From positions 1 to 8,302 of the forward strand of contig CAXYVG010000133.1 of assembly GCA_964292325.1 (NCBI GenBank): a stretch of 8,302 nt of DNA, read 5' to 3'. The position numbers and the translations under genes were made by a program. Shown here one piece after another: positions 1-5,744 of this stretch. The notes beneath the pieces were generated by a model that did not search any database, had not been told where the DNA came from, and was given only the letters and a program-made list of their open reading frames with translations. Within the stretch, counting starts at the first letter, position 1. Each line of letters opens with the position of its first letter. This stretch comes from CTSoil-075 sp964292325. GTDB lineage: Bacteria > Bacillota > Negativicutes > DSM-13327.

Positions 1-1
1 A

Positions 2-151
2 GAATGCAAAGCTATTCATGTAGTTGGAGGGTTTAGTGTTAATGGTGGGACCGCCATTTCAAGAAAATATTTCTGTAAAAAATGTAGGACGCTTATTCTT
101 AAAGTAGAACCTACATTCGAGCTCTACACGTTAAAACTGGAAGACTCCTAA
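2..151 (+). CDS. C-terminal end of a small zinc-ribbon-like protein (5' end outside window)
   Basis: An open frame enters from the left edge and ends at TAA 149-151, giving 49 residues. It holds one cysteine at the second visible residue and a CKKC pair near residues 28-31, separated by a glycine-rich stretch (VVGGFSVNGG). This is the spacing of a small zinc ribbon whose first Cys pair would straddle the window edge. Small zinc-ribbon proteins of this kind are common near packaging genes in Bacillota prophages, and the next gene is terminase-like, so a phage origin is likely. The stop lies inside the stem of an intrinsic terminator, so it is the last gene of its transcription unit. The exact function is not recognised. 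Confidence 0.55.
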   Translation, partial: ECKAIHVVGGFSVNGGTAISRKYFCKKCRTLILKVEPTFELYTLKLEDS

Positions 152-168
152 CCGAGTCTTTTTTTTAT
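141..168 (+). terminator. Intrinsic terminator after the zinc-ribbon gene
   Basis: A perfect 7-bp stem AAGACTC (141-147) / GAGTCTT (154-160) with a 6-base loop runs straight into a T tract to about 166. The stop codon of the upstream gene lies in the loop. Confidence 0.9.
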
Positions 169-189
169 ACAAAAATGTGAGGTGGAATC

Positions 190-525
190 ATGGAGAAGTA
201 CACTGAGTGGGTATCTAAAGAAGAAGTTTTAAAAATTGAAGGGTGGGCTCGCGACGGTCTGACCAATGATCAGATAGCAAAAAATATAGGTATAAACCCA
301 GATCCCCTTTATACCTGGATTAAGAAGTATCCCGATATTTCCGAGGCCTTAAAACGCGGTAAGGAAGTTGTGGACCGCATGGTCGAAAACGCTCTGTTTA
401 AGCGCGCTTTAGGCTATGAATATACAGAACGAACCGGCAAAGTAGTTGATAGGGATAAGGATGTCCTCGAAAGTGAGCGTTGGAAATTTGAAAATCGCGA
501 TAGTGTGGGATTTTTGGTATCATAA
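190..525 (+). CDS. Phage terminase small subunit-like helix-turn-helix protein, possibly C-terminally shortened
   Basis: A 111-residue protein. Residues 18-70 (GWARDGLTNDQIAKNIGI, then YTWIKKYP, then KRGKEVVDRMVENALFKRALGYEY) match the pattern I know from phage small-terminase/HTH_Tnp_1_2-type proteins of Bacillus and Listeria prophages. In these the helix-turn-helix (about residues 24-46) binds DNA and the protein acts in packaging with the large terminase. The start at 190 follows an AGGTGG ribosome site (180-185). Family members usually continue for 30-40 residues with a motif like AQIFWLKNR. Here the frame ends early after VGFLVS. The +1 frame just beyond about 505 reads WDFWYHKRK, which loosely resembles that missing tail, so a frameshift is possible but unproven. 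No large terminase follows, so the gene is probably a relic even if intact. Confidence 0.7.
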   Translation: MEKYTEWVSKEEVLKIEGWARDGLTNDQIAKNIGINPDPLYTWIKKYPDISEALKRGKEVVDRMVENALFKRALGYEYTERTGKVVDRDKDVLESERWKFENRDSVGFLVS

Positions 526-545
526 AAGAAAAGGGGGAGTGGAAA

Positions 546-884
546 ATGACAAAAACAGCATTTAGTAAAGCTCAATCCAAAGATAAAAAGATTTCAAAAC
601 TGCAATGGGCCGATTTGGTTGAAATACTCAAAGCGAATTATACAGTTAAATCAGAAGGCGATGAAGAAATATTCTTAAAGGTACCAACTCATGAAGAGGC
701 GGATATTGAAGTATTTCTAATAGGGCCTCCTGGAGTAGACACTTTTCATGTAGAATTATGGAATTATCGTTTGCCGAAAAACTACGAGTCATTGCAAGTT
801 GTAAGCTTAAATACCCTTGGACAAGTAATAATGCATATCGATAATATATTGAATACTGTAAAGACCCTAAACAAAATAAAGTAA
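546..884 (+). CDS. Hypothetical protein of 112 residues in the prophage remnant
   Basis: The start at 546 is supported by a strong ribosome site, AAGGGGGAG at 531-539, and the gene lies 20 bases after the terminase-like gene, so the two are probably cotranscribed. The end is followed at once by a terminator. The N-terminus is basic and polar (residues 1-18). The remainder looks like a compact alpha/beta fold: a helix near LQWADLVEILKANY, a strand near EIFLKVP, a strand ADIEVFLIG, then a long C-terminal helix rich in I, L and N. There is no signal peptide, membrane segment or catalytic motif. I do not recognise the family. Position between two terminase-like genes suggests a phage accessory protein. 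Confidence 0.75.
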   Translation: MTKTAFSKAQSKDKKISKLQWADLVEILKANYTVKSEGDEEIFLKVPTHEEADIEVFLIGPPGVDTFHVELWNYRLPKNYESLQVVSLNTLGQVIMHIDNILNTVKTLNKIK

Positions 885-888
885 ATTT

Positions 889-913
889 AGGCCTCGAGAG
901 AGGTCTTTTTTTT
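889..913 (+). terminator. Intrinsic terminator closing the 190-884 unit
   Basis: Stem AGGCCTC (889-895) / GAGGTCT (900-906), with one G-T pair and a GAGA loop, followed by seven T. It begins five bases after the stop codon of the 112-residue gene. Confidence 0.9.
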
Positions 914-930
914 GTGGAGAAAGATGGTGA

Positions 931-1119
931 TGGAAACTGGCAGGATTAACGTTAAAGCAACAGCGATTCGCGAATGCGACACAAGCGGTTGGGTACAGTC
1001 CAAAATATGCAAATACAAACGCAAGCAAATTACTACAAAACACTACAATAAAAAGCCTTTACGATATGGATGTAGCAGCAAAGACAATAGCTTACAACAA
1101 GAGCATTTTAATAAAGTAG
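931..1119 (+). pseudogene. Broken phage terminase small subunit (Terminase_2-like), N-terminal half
   Basis: The frame from 931 to TAG 1117-1119 encodes GLTLKQQRFA directly joined to NATQA, then VGYSPKYANTNASKLLQN and TTIKS. These are hallmarks of the Terminase_2 small subunit, which normally reads LT-KQ-RFA(DEY...)NATQA(AI.A)GYSPKTA. Compared with that pattern the copy seems to lack about seven residues after RFA and about three after ATQA, and homology fades after IKS. It has no usable start: the frame opens after a TGA (928-930) and only CTG is available at 937, while the nearby ATGs are in another frame. It cannot make a working packaging protein. The 73-residue frame at 912-1133 is an out-of-frame shadow of it. 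Family assignment is from memory of the motif, not from a search. Confidence 0.7.
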
Positions 1120-1136
1120 GCATCCGGCCATAATTG

Positions 1137-1560
1137 CCGCCTTAAAAAGAACCCAGCTTATAAATCTTAGTCCCTAAAAAGGGCTATTGCATCCATAAAA
1201 GGGTGCACACAAAATATGCAACGCTACAACGCGAAATAGATGCAACGCAACGCGCCACCATTGCAAGGGAAAAGCCTTTAAATACAAGGAGACTAAGGGT
1301 GATGATGTTGAGAAATATCAAGGTTTCCATGATGGCGAATGATGGTAAATGATGGTATTTCAGACTTTGAAAAATACAAGGGTTGTCTTTGCAAAAACAA
1401 GCATAAAAGTTTACCTAAATTTACAAAATAGTTCAGCAGGGTTCAGATAATAGTTCGCTTAAGTTCGCATTGAGGAGCATCCTAACATTTCGAACGCCCT
1501 AAAGAGATTGTTTGCCGACATTTGCCGATAAAAAAAGACCTTAAAAAGGGGCTAATGGGC
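1137..1560. repeat. Array block A: palindromic cores and 10-base direct duplications, non-coding
   Basis: No credible gene lies here. Palindromic A-rich cores of the form CCYTAAAAAGGG occur at 1140-1149, 1171-1183 and 1539-1551, and a related hairpin TGCATCC/GGGTGCA at 1188-1206. AACGC recurs four times in 1220-1254. Between 1331 and 1530 the sequence is largely made of paired decamers: GATGGCGAAT/GATGGTAAAT/GATGG (1331-1355), GTTCAG at 1431 and 1441, AGTTCGC at 1452 and 1462, TTTGCCGAYA at 1511 and 1521. Short A tracts at about 1370, 1395, 1405 and 1425 are roughly helically phased. Words from this block reappear in block C. Confidence 0.7.
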
Positions 1561-1679
1561 CAAATCCATCCGCTATGGGTCAGAACCCTAACAAAAGTCC
1601 ATACTATTAAACGGCTCAAATTTACGTTCTAAGCGTTGTTGATAATCGGTAATATAAATTAGTGGTTCTTATCCTGAAT

Positions 1680-2120
1680 CATCCAGAAGGCGCGCATCTA
1701 TCCCCGCATGGTGGATGATATATGATTTCATAGCCGCCAATTTATCGGGCATGCCGGGGTTGTTGGAAATTCATCAGGCCTACTAAGGGAGAGTCGCGTT
1801 TCCCGATGCCCTTGGATGCAATAGAGAATAAAGTTCACTCAGCCGAAAATTCGGCCTTACTCAAAATGGGAATGCAGACCTCCTCAAAAGCGAGGGGATC
1901 TAATGCACTGAATTGGTGCATCACCGAAATAGTGGCAAATGTGAGCATAAAAGCCTATATAGACGAGCGTCCCAAAAATAGGGGGAATCTATTAAAACAG
2001 ATGCATCAGATGCATTTGTATATAAGTAGAAAACTCCTCAAAATTGGGGAGACGTTAAGCTGAGCCGGAAAATCGGCTGAGTTCGCATTTAGCAATCGGC
2101 TGATTTTTCAGCCTATCTAT
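1680..2120. repeat. Array block B: hairpins with variable arms and A-rich loops, non-coding
   Basis: Perfect or near-perfect hairpins occur at 1842-1855 (GCCGAAAATTCGGC), 1882-1895 (CCTC/GAGG), 1903-1921 (ATGCAC/GTGCAT), 2034-2051 (CTCCTC/GGGGAG), 2063-2078 (AGCCG/CGGCT) and 2098-2113 (GGCTGA/TCAGCC). A 9-base direct duplication ATGCATCAG/ATGCATTTG lies at 2001-2018. Several units are followed by a tail like AATCTATT (about 1986 and 2114). The longest open frame here, 1806-2063, has no ribosome site and its residues follow the hairpins. The stretch 1561-1680 between blocks A and B shows only weak versions of the pattern and no gene. Confidence 0.7.
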
Positions 2121-2138
2121 TATATCCGGAGGAGTTTG

Positions 2139-2617
2139 ATGATTGAGTTATCATTGCTATCATTCAGAAAGATAAAAGAAGTGAAAGAAAGCGATCATGA
2201 AATAATTTTTTTCAGTACAACTCAAAGAAAGTCCCTCGCATTGCCCTCATTGCGATGCCGTCACAAAGCTTTACACGATGGAGCAGAAAGTACATAGGGT
2301 TATGGATGTGCCGTGGTAAGCAAGTAGGCCTTTTGTTATTTCGCACACGCTATAGATGCCTTTGATGTGCATCGTGTTTTTGGGAAAGGTTGCCGGATGT
2401 GGATGCAAAAAGAAAGATGACAAAAAGGCTAGTTGAGTATATACCTAAAGAGGCGCAGCGCTGCCTAGTTGCCACAACGGCCGAGAAAGTGGGGCTATGC
2501 CAGGGGACTATAAGTCAAATGTGCCAGGAGGCTATGACAGAAGCGGGGTACAGCGATTTGATGGAACGGGGAAAAATAATAGGCGGAGAAGATCGGCTCA
2601 AAAATGAGCAGAACTAA
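2139..2617 (+). pseudogene. ISL3-family transposase remnant, frameshifted and truncated
   Basis: A start at 2139 follows GGAGGAG (2128-2134) and opens IELSLLSFRKIKEVKESDHEIIFF, the usual ISL3 N-terminus. The reading then shifts frame near 2236 into HCPHCDAVTKLY and VHRVMDVPW, the N-terminal zinc-binding region. It stops at TAA 2317, and continues in the third frame as KQVGLLLFRTRYRCL, a TGA (2363-2365), CASCFWERLP, and RKMTKRLVEYI...TAEKVGLCQGTISQMC, the helix-turn-helix part. So there are at least two frameshifts and one internal stop. The catalytic DDE half, roughly two thirds of a normal 400-residue transposase, is absent. The downstream two-gene cassette begins where the transposase is cut. 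Terminal inverted repeats were not found. Confidence 0.85.
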
Positions 2618-2659
2618 GCAGATACAAGACCATGAAATTACTAATAAAATGAAAGTTAT

Positions 2660-2690
2660 GTATAAAGGCAAGTTATACAATATTTTTTTA
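2660..2690 (+). terminator. Possible weak terminator between ISL3 relic and cassette
   Basis: Stem GTATAA (2660-2665) / TTATAC (2673-2678), loop 7, followed three bases on by a seven-T run. The stem is pure A-T rich, so strength is doubtful. Confidence 0.4.
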
Positions 2691-2788
2691 AAATTAATCC
2701 TGATTGAGAAAATAAAGATTATATGGTTTAATTTGTTAAAACCATGAATTAACACTTTAAATTAATAGTTTATGATATATAAATAGTG

Positions 2789-2794
2789 TATAAT
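2789..2794 (+). promoter_or_regulatory. Probable -10 box of the two-gene cassette
   Basis: TATAAT at 2789-2794 lies 22 bases before the start at 2816. No convincing -35 box is visible at the right spacing. A 7-bp dyad, ATGGTTT (2723-2729) / AAACCAT (2739-2745), lies about 45 bases upstream and could be a regulator site. Confidence 0.5.
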
Positions 2795-2815
2795 TCATGA
2801 CGAAGAGGGGTGATT

Positions 2816-3508
2816 ATGATGGATATATTTGAAAATATATTAACCATTACTGGTATTATTGGTCTTGTTTATGGTTTTGGATCATGGTTGTATTATCATA
2901 AAATTAAATTTTATTTAATTGTAAATAAAATCCTATCTTCCAGAAGAGAAATCCAGTTTGATTTAATGACTTCTTTTAAAAAAAATGAGCTGATAGATTT
3001 TAAAAATATTGAAAATATTTTAAAAGACAAAGGTTATAAATACTCGAAAAATCAAAATCTCAAAAACAGCAAAATATATAATCTAGGAAGTTTTCTTTTT
3101 GAAGTAAAACAAATAGACTCCATTGATGAAGATGATAGGAATGTAATTATCGGAGTAATTAATGCTGCAGTAACATATAAAACAGCAATGAAAATTATTT
3201 CAGATTATGAAAAAATAGCAGGGTTAATATTTGAGCAAGAAAATATTGATTCTAAAAAATCTCAATCTTCTCTAACTTTAAAGTATGGTAAGAACAATCC
3301 GTTCATGGGTAGAAATTTAGCAAGTTTAGATAAAGAATCTATCAAAAATTTTGCATGCCAAGTTAGTTTTAATGAAATTATCGGAAATGACGATCCGACT
3401 ACAGAAGATACTGATATATTTATATTCAAGGAGTCAATAAATTATACAACAAATAATTTATCTAACTTAGTTAATGTAGCAAGAATTTGTTTTAATACTT
3501 ATAAATAA
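2816..3508 (+). CDS. Membrane-anchored protein of unknown function, first gene of a two-gene cassette
   Basis: About 230 residues. I choose ATG 2816 (or 2819) over GTG 2810 because the GAGGGG ribosome site at 2805-2810 then has normal spacing. One hydrophobic segment near the N-terminus (about residues 8-27, ILTITGIIGLVYGFGSWLYY) is followed by KIKF and a long cytoplasmic-looking part. This part reads as two mixed alpha/beta halves: IQFDLMTSF, helix, FLFEVKQI, NVIIGVINAAV; then SSLTLKYG up to DIFIFKESINY. It is very AT-rich (line 2941-3000 has 16 G+C in 60), unlike the flanking array DNA. The second gene follows after 16 bases. I recognise no family. A membrane anchor plus a soluble partner in a lone cassette within an island fits a defence or toxin-type module, which is inference. 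Confidence 0.85.
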   Translation: MMDIFENILTITGIIGLVYGFGSWLYYHKIKFYLIVNKILSSRREIQFDLMTSFKKNELIDFKNIENILKDKGYKYSKNQNLKNSKIYNLGSFLFEVKQIDSIDEDDRNVIIGVINAAVTYKTAMKIISDYEKIAGLIFEQENIDSKKSQSSLTLKYGKNNPFMGRNLASLDKESIKNFACQVSFNEIIGNDDPTTEDTDIFIFKESINYTTNNLSNLVNVARICFNTYK

Positions 3509-3524
3509 AAAGGAGATATATACT

Positions 3525-4178
3525 ATGCAAGCAATATCAGTCTACGAAATCGGCGGGTTATTTAATTATGATGATATAACACTTGAAAATAAATCTAGAA
3601 GCGAAGAAAGAGAATTAAATGGAACTCAAGAAGTGTTCAGAACGGAAATGTTTGTTAATGAAACGAATGGTAATTATGTACGATGTTCTTTTGCATTAGA
3701 TGAAGAATTTAAAATAAGGGCAAGAGTTTTAAATACTGATGTTACTGCAGTTGTAATAAAAAGTACATATGAAGGGTATTTTAATACAGAAGATGGGACC
3801 TTAACATTATTAGCTACTAAGGTAAGTGCAGATAATATCTGTGATTTTGTTTCCAATCAGTTTGGTTTGGACTATAATAAAAAAATATTCAATTTAGAAA
3901 CAATTATGGATGAAGCTTCAGATGTTAGAAAAACTCAATTTAGAAATGTTAGAATACAAACTTTAAGTGGAAGCTCTTTGAATGGAAGTAGAGTGAATCA
4001 AACAGAGTTATACGATTTAATGTATCAGAATGGGGAATTGTCAACTATTGCAGTTACTTACCCAATAAATAATGTTGAGATTAGTTTCTCTGTTTCCACA
4101 TCTGGTTCAATAGTTATATTTTCTACTATTGAAAATAATGAAATATTAACTTTAATCGAAGAAATATTTTTGTATTAA
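3525..4178 (+). CDS. Soluble hypothetical protein, second gene of the two-gene cassette
   Basis: 217 residues, start at 3525 with AGGAG at 3511-3515. It is separated by only 16 bases from the membrane-anchored gene and has the same low G+C, so the two form an operon that ends at the terminator at 4206. There is no signal peptide or membrane segment. The protein is rich in beta-type stretches (YVRCSFALDEEFKIRARVL, VTAVVIKSTYEGYF, LTLLATKVS, VEISFSVSTSGSIVIFSTI) with a helical middle (about residues 104-140), ending in a hydrophobic LTLIEEIFLY. No catalytic signature is evident. I do not recognise the family. The most economical reading is a partner of the membrane protein, for example a sensor, inhibitor or effector. 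Confidence 0.85.
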   Translation: MQAISVYEIGGLFNYDDITLENKSRSEERELNGTQEVFRTEMFVNETNGNYVRCSFALDEEFKIRARVLNTDVTAVVIKSTYEGYFNTEDGTLTLLATKVSADNICDFVSNQFGLDYNKKIFNLETIMDEASDVRKTQFRNVRIQTLSGSSLNGSRVNQTELYDLMYQNGELSTIAVTYPINNVEISFSVSTSGSIVIFSTIENNEILTLIEEIFLY

Positions 4179-4205
4179 TGCCACCTTCTAAATAATATTA
4201 TCTTT

Positions 4206-4250
4206 ATGCTATCAATAAGTTTAAATACATGTTATTAGATAGCATTTTCT
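4206..4250 (+). terminator. Intrinsic terminator of the two-gene cassette
   Basis: Stem ATGCTATC (4206-4213) / GATAGCAT (4238-4245), extended inward by AATAA/TTATT with one bulge, followed by TTTTCTT. It is 27 bases after the stop codon of the second gene. Confidence 0.8.
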
Positions 4251-4339
4251 TATGTTTAAAACTACCTGAAATCCTTGTTAGATCAACACTTGTTATTAAT
4301 AAAATAACGGTATCTTAAATGGAAGGTAGCGTAAGTATG

Positions 4340-5380
4340 CATCAAAAAAAGGCCCTCGAAATGAGAAACCCGAAACCGCCGCCTACATACAAAAGCACTC
4401 AGAATAGATAAATACAAGTTTAAAATCAACGTAGGCGACGGATTTTTCGGCGCTTTTTTCTTTGACCAGAAATCCATCCTAACATTTCTAACACTCAAAA
4501 AGGGAGCATAGTCCGATTTGTCAGGCCCTAAAAAGGGGTAAGGTTACGGCAAGGTATCCGGCACTTTCGGCACCCTAAAAAGAGCAAGATTAGGGCTATG
4601 CGCCAAGACATTCAAGACAACCCCATAAAAAGCCAGCATCAATAGTTTTCTTAGTCCTTAAAAAGGGCTAGATTTTGGCTAGGTAGTCGCGCGGAACGTT
4701 GGAAAATGTGAGCATACACGGTGTTGAGAAATGTTAAGTTTCAGGATGCAAAAGCATGCTACAGGATGATGAACATCCCTACCCCTAGCAGGGAGCGTCC
4801 AACGATAAAAGCCCGGCGGTTAAAAATGTTTCCCCCGCGGATCAGATCCAGAGGAAAGGGGGGTACTTGGGTTGCAAAAGATAACATTCCAGATACGGGG
4901 GGTGCATCCAGAGACCTTGCAAAACCTTGCACCAAGGGCACAACGCTTTGCAGCGTAGAGTTCCGGTCTTGAAGCATTTTGCTCAAGTTTAATGATGGTA
5001 ATTTATGGGAAATTCTACTTTGGGAACTCAGCTGAAAATCTGGTTGAGTTAAAGGGTTCCCAGTTTTGGGGTGACCTCATGAAGTCCTAAAATAGGACTG
5101 CAAGGGTTGCATAACATTATGCAGGCCCAGGATGACGGCGCAGTTTTGCGCTGCCATCAACAGGCTCAAAATTGACCGGGTTGAACTATCGGCTGCGTAC
5201 TCAATTCAGGTACGCCGCTGATGCACCGATGCAGTGCATCAGGTTTGCAGTGTGGCAATCAGATCAGCAACGAAGCCAATAGTAGACTGGTTGGCTGTGC
5301 TCAAAATTGAGCCGGGCGCAAAATTGCGTTGGTTAATTCTAAAAGGATGTTCCAGGGGTTGCGGAAAATTACGCAGCCTT
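4340..5380. repeat. Array block C: variable hairpins and short direct duplications, non-coding
   Basis: Cores CCYTAAAAAGGG and relatives occur at 4494-4504, 4526-4538, 4572-4584, 4621-4634 and 4655-4667, spaced about 32, 46, 50 and 33 bases. An 11-bp inverted repeat pairs 4376-4386 with 4431-4441. Further hairpins: 4746-4757 (ATGC/GCAT), 4764-4778, 4839-4849, 4943-4956, 4968-4987, 5084-5098 (GTCCTA/TAGGAC), 5108-5123 (TGCATA/TATGCA), 5138-5151 (GCGCA/TGCGC), 5166-5175, 5195-5215, 5218-5242 (CTGATGCA/TGCATCAG), 5299-5312 (GCTCAAAATTGAGC), 5317-5328 (CGCAAAATTGCG), 5360-5375. Direct duplications include ACCTTGCA at a 10-base period (about 4914-4932) and CAAGACA at a 9-base period (about 4604-4619). 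The open frames 4721-4972 and its antisense are not convincing genes. Confidence 0.7.
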
Positions 5381-5451
5381 AAAGATCGGTCAAAAACTGG
5401 ATAGATTTTTCTGGCCAAAACTTTAGCTCAAACAGGAGAATGTGTGTTTTC

Positions 5452-5460
5452 TGGTATAAT
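5452..5460 (+). promoter_or_regulatory. Extended -10 promoter for the 44-residue gene
   Basis: TGGTATAAT at 5452-5460 is an extended -10 (TG-N-TATAAT) about 32 bases before the start codon. No clear -35 box is seen at the usual distance, which is tolerable for an extended -10 promoter. Confidence 0.6.
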
Positions 5461-5491
5461 TAAGGAGTAAGTAAGAAAGGTGGTGAACAAC

Positions 5492-5626
5492 ATGGAAGCC
5501 TTATATAAATTGGTAGATAGCATAGATGAAGAAGGGAAATCAATCCTTGTATTTGTAAACCCGAATAATCCCAGTGATATCAAAGAAGTCAATCCAAGAG
5601 ACATCAACAACGAACGAACAAGATGA
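5492..5626 (+). CDS. Small hypothetical protein of 44 residues in its own cassette
   Basis: ATG 5492 follows a good ribosome site, AAGGTGGTGA (5477-5486), with an extended -10 promoter upstream and an intrinsic terminator downstream. This complete set of signals makes the gene credible despite its size. The product begins MEALYKLVDSIDEEGKSILV and continues into an Asn/Pro-rich segment (FVNPNNPSDIKEVNPRDI), ending ERTR. It is acidic at the N-terminal half, with no membrane segment or signal peptide. Two NP motifs about ten residues apart are its only obvious internal feature. Inverted hairpin copies flank the cassette. The family is not recognised; the minus-strand frame opposite it (5428-5640) is a shadow. 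Confidence 0.7.
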   Translation: MEALYKLVDSIDEEGKSILVFVNPNNPSDIKEVNPRDINNERTR

Positions 5627-5709
5627 TAAATACTGAACATGTTGATTCTGCTTTTACATGCACCTCTATTTACTTGCTACTGCATCTAATTGAATACGTT
5701 CAAAACTTC

Positions 5710-5739
5710 CGCTACTCCTTAATGGATAGCGTTTTTTTT
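5710..5739 (+). terminator. Intrinsic terminator of the small-gene cassette
   Basis: CGCTA-c-TCC (5710-5718) pairs with GGA-TAGCG (5724-5731) around TTAAT, with one bulged C, then eight T. Confidence 0.85.
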
Positions 5740-5744
5740 AATTT

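Noticed and set aside
912..1133. 73-residue open frame on the plus strand
   Set aside because: It overlaps the terminase small subunit relic in another frame; the recognisable motif (GYSPKYANTNASKLLQN) is in the 931 frame.
1560..1770. Minus-strand peptide fragments (MPDKLAAMKSYIIHH... and, after one stop in the same frame, EPLIYITDYQQRLERKFEPF)
   Set aside because: They could be a decayed gene, but there is no ribosome site, they are short, and I recognise no family.
1806..2063. 85-residue open frame on the plus strand
   Set aside because: It runs through array hairpins, has no ribosome site, and its sequence is explained by the repeats.
2495..2755. Hydrophobic 86-residue minus-strand frame
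   Set aside because: Antisense to the ISL3 relic and AT-rich spacer; no ribosome site and the hydrophobicity follows from A-rich DNA on the other strand.
4283..4498. 71-residue minus-strand frame
   Set aside because: It crosses the 4376-4441 inverted repeat and array start, with no start signals.
4721..4986. Overlapping plus- and minus-strand frames of 75-83 residues
   Set aside because: Both strands are open in the same G+C-richer array DNA, with no ribosome site; composition artefact.
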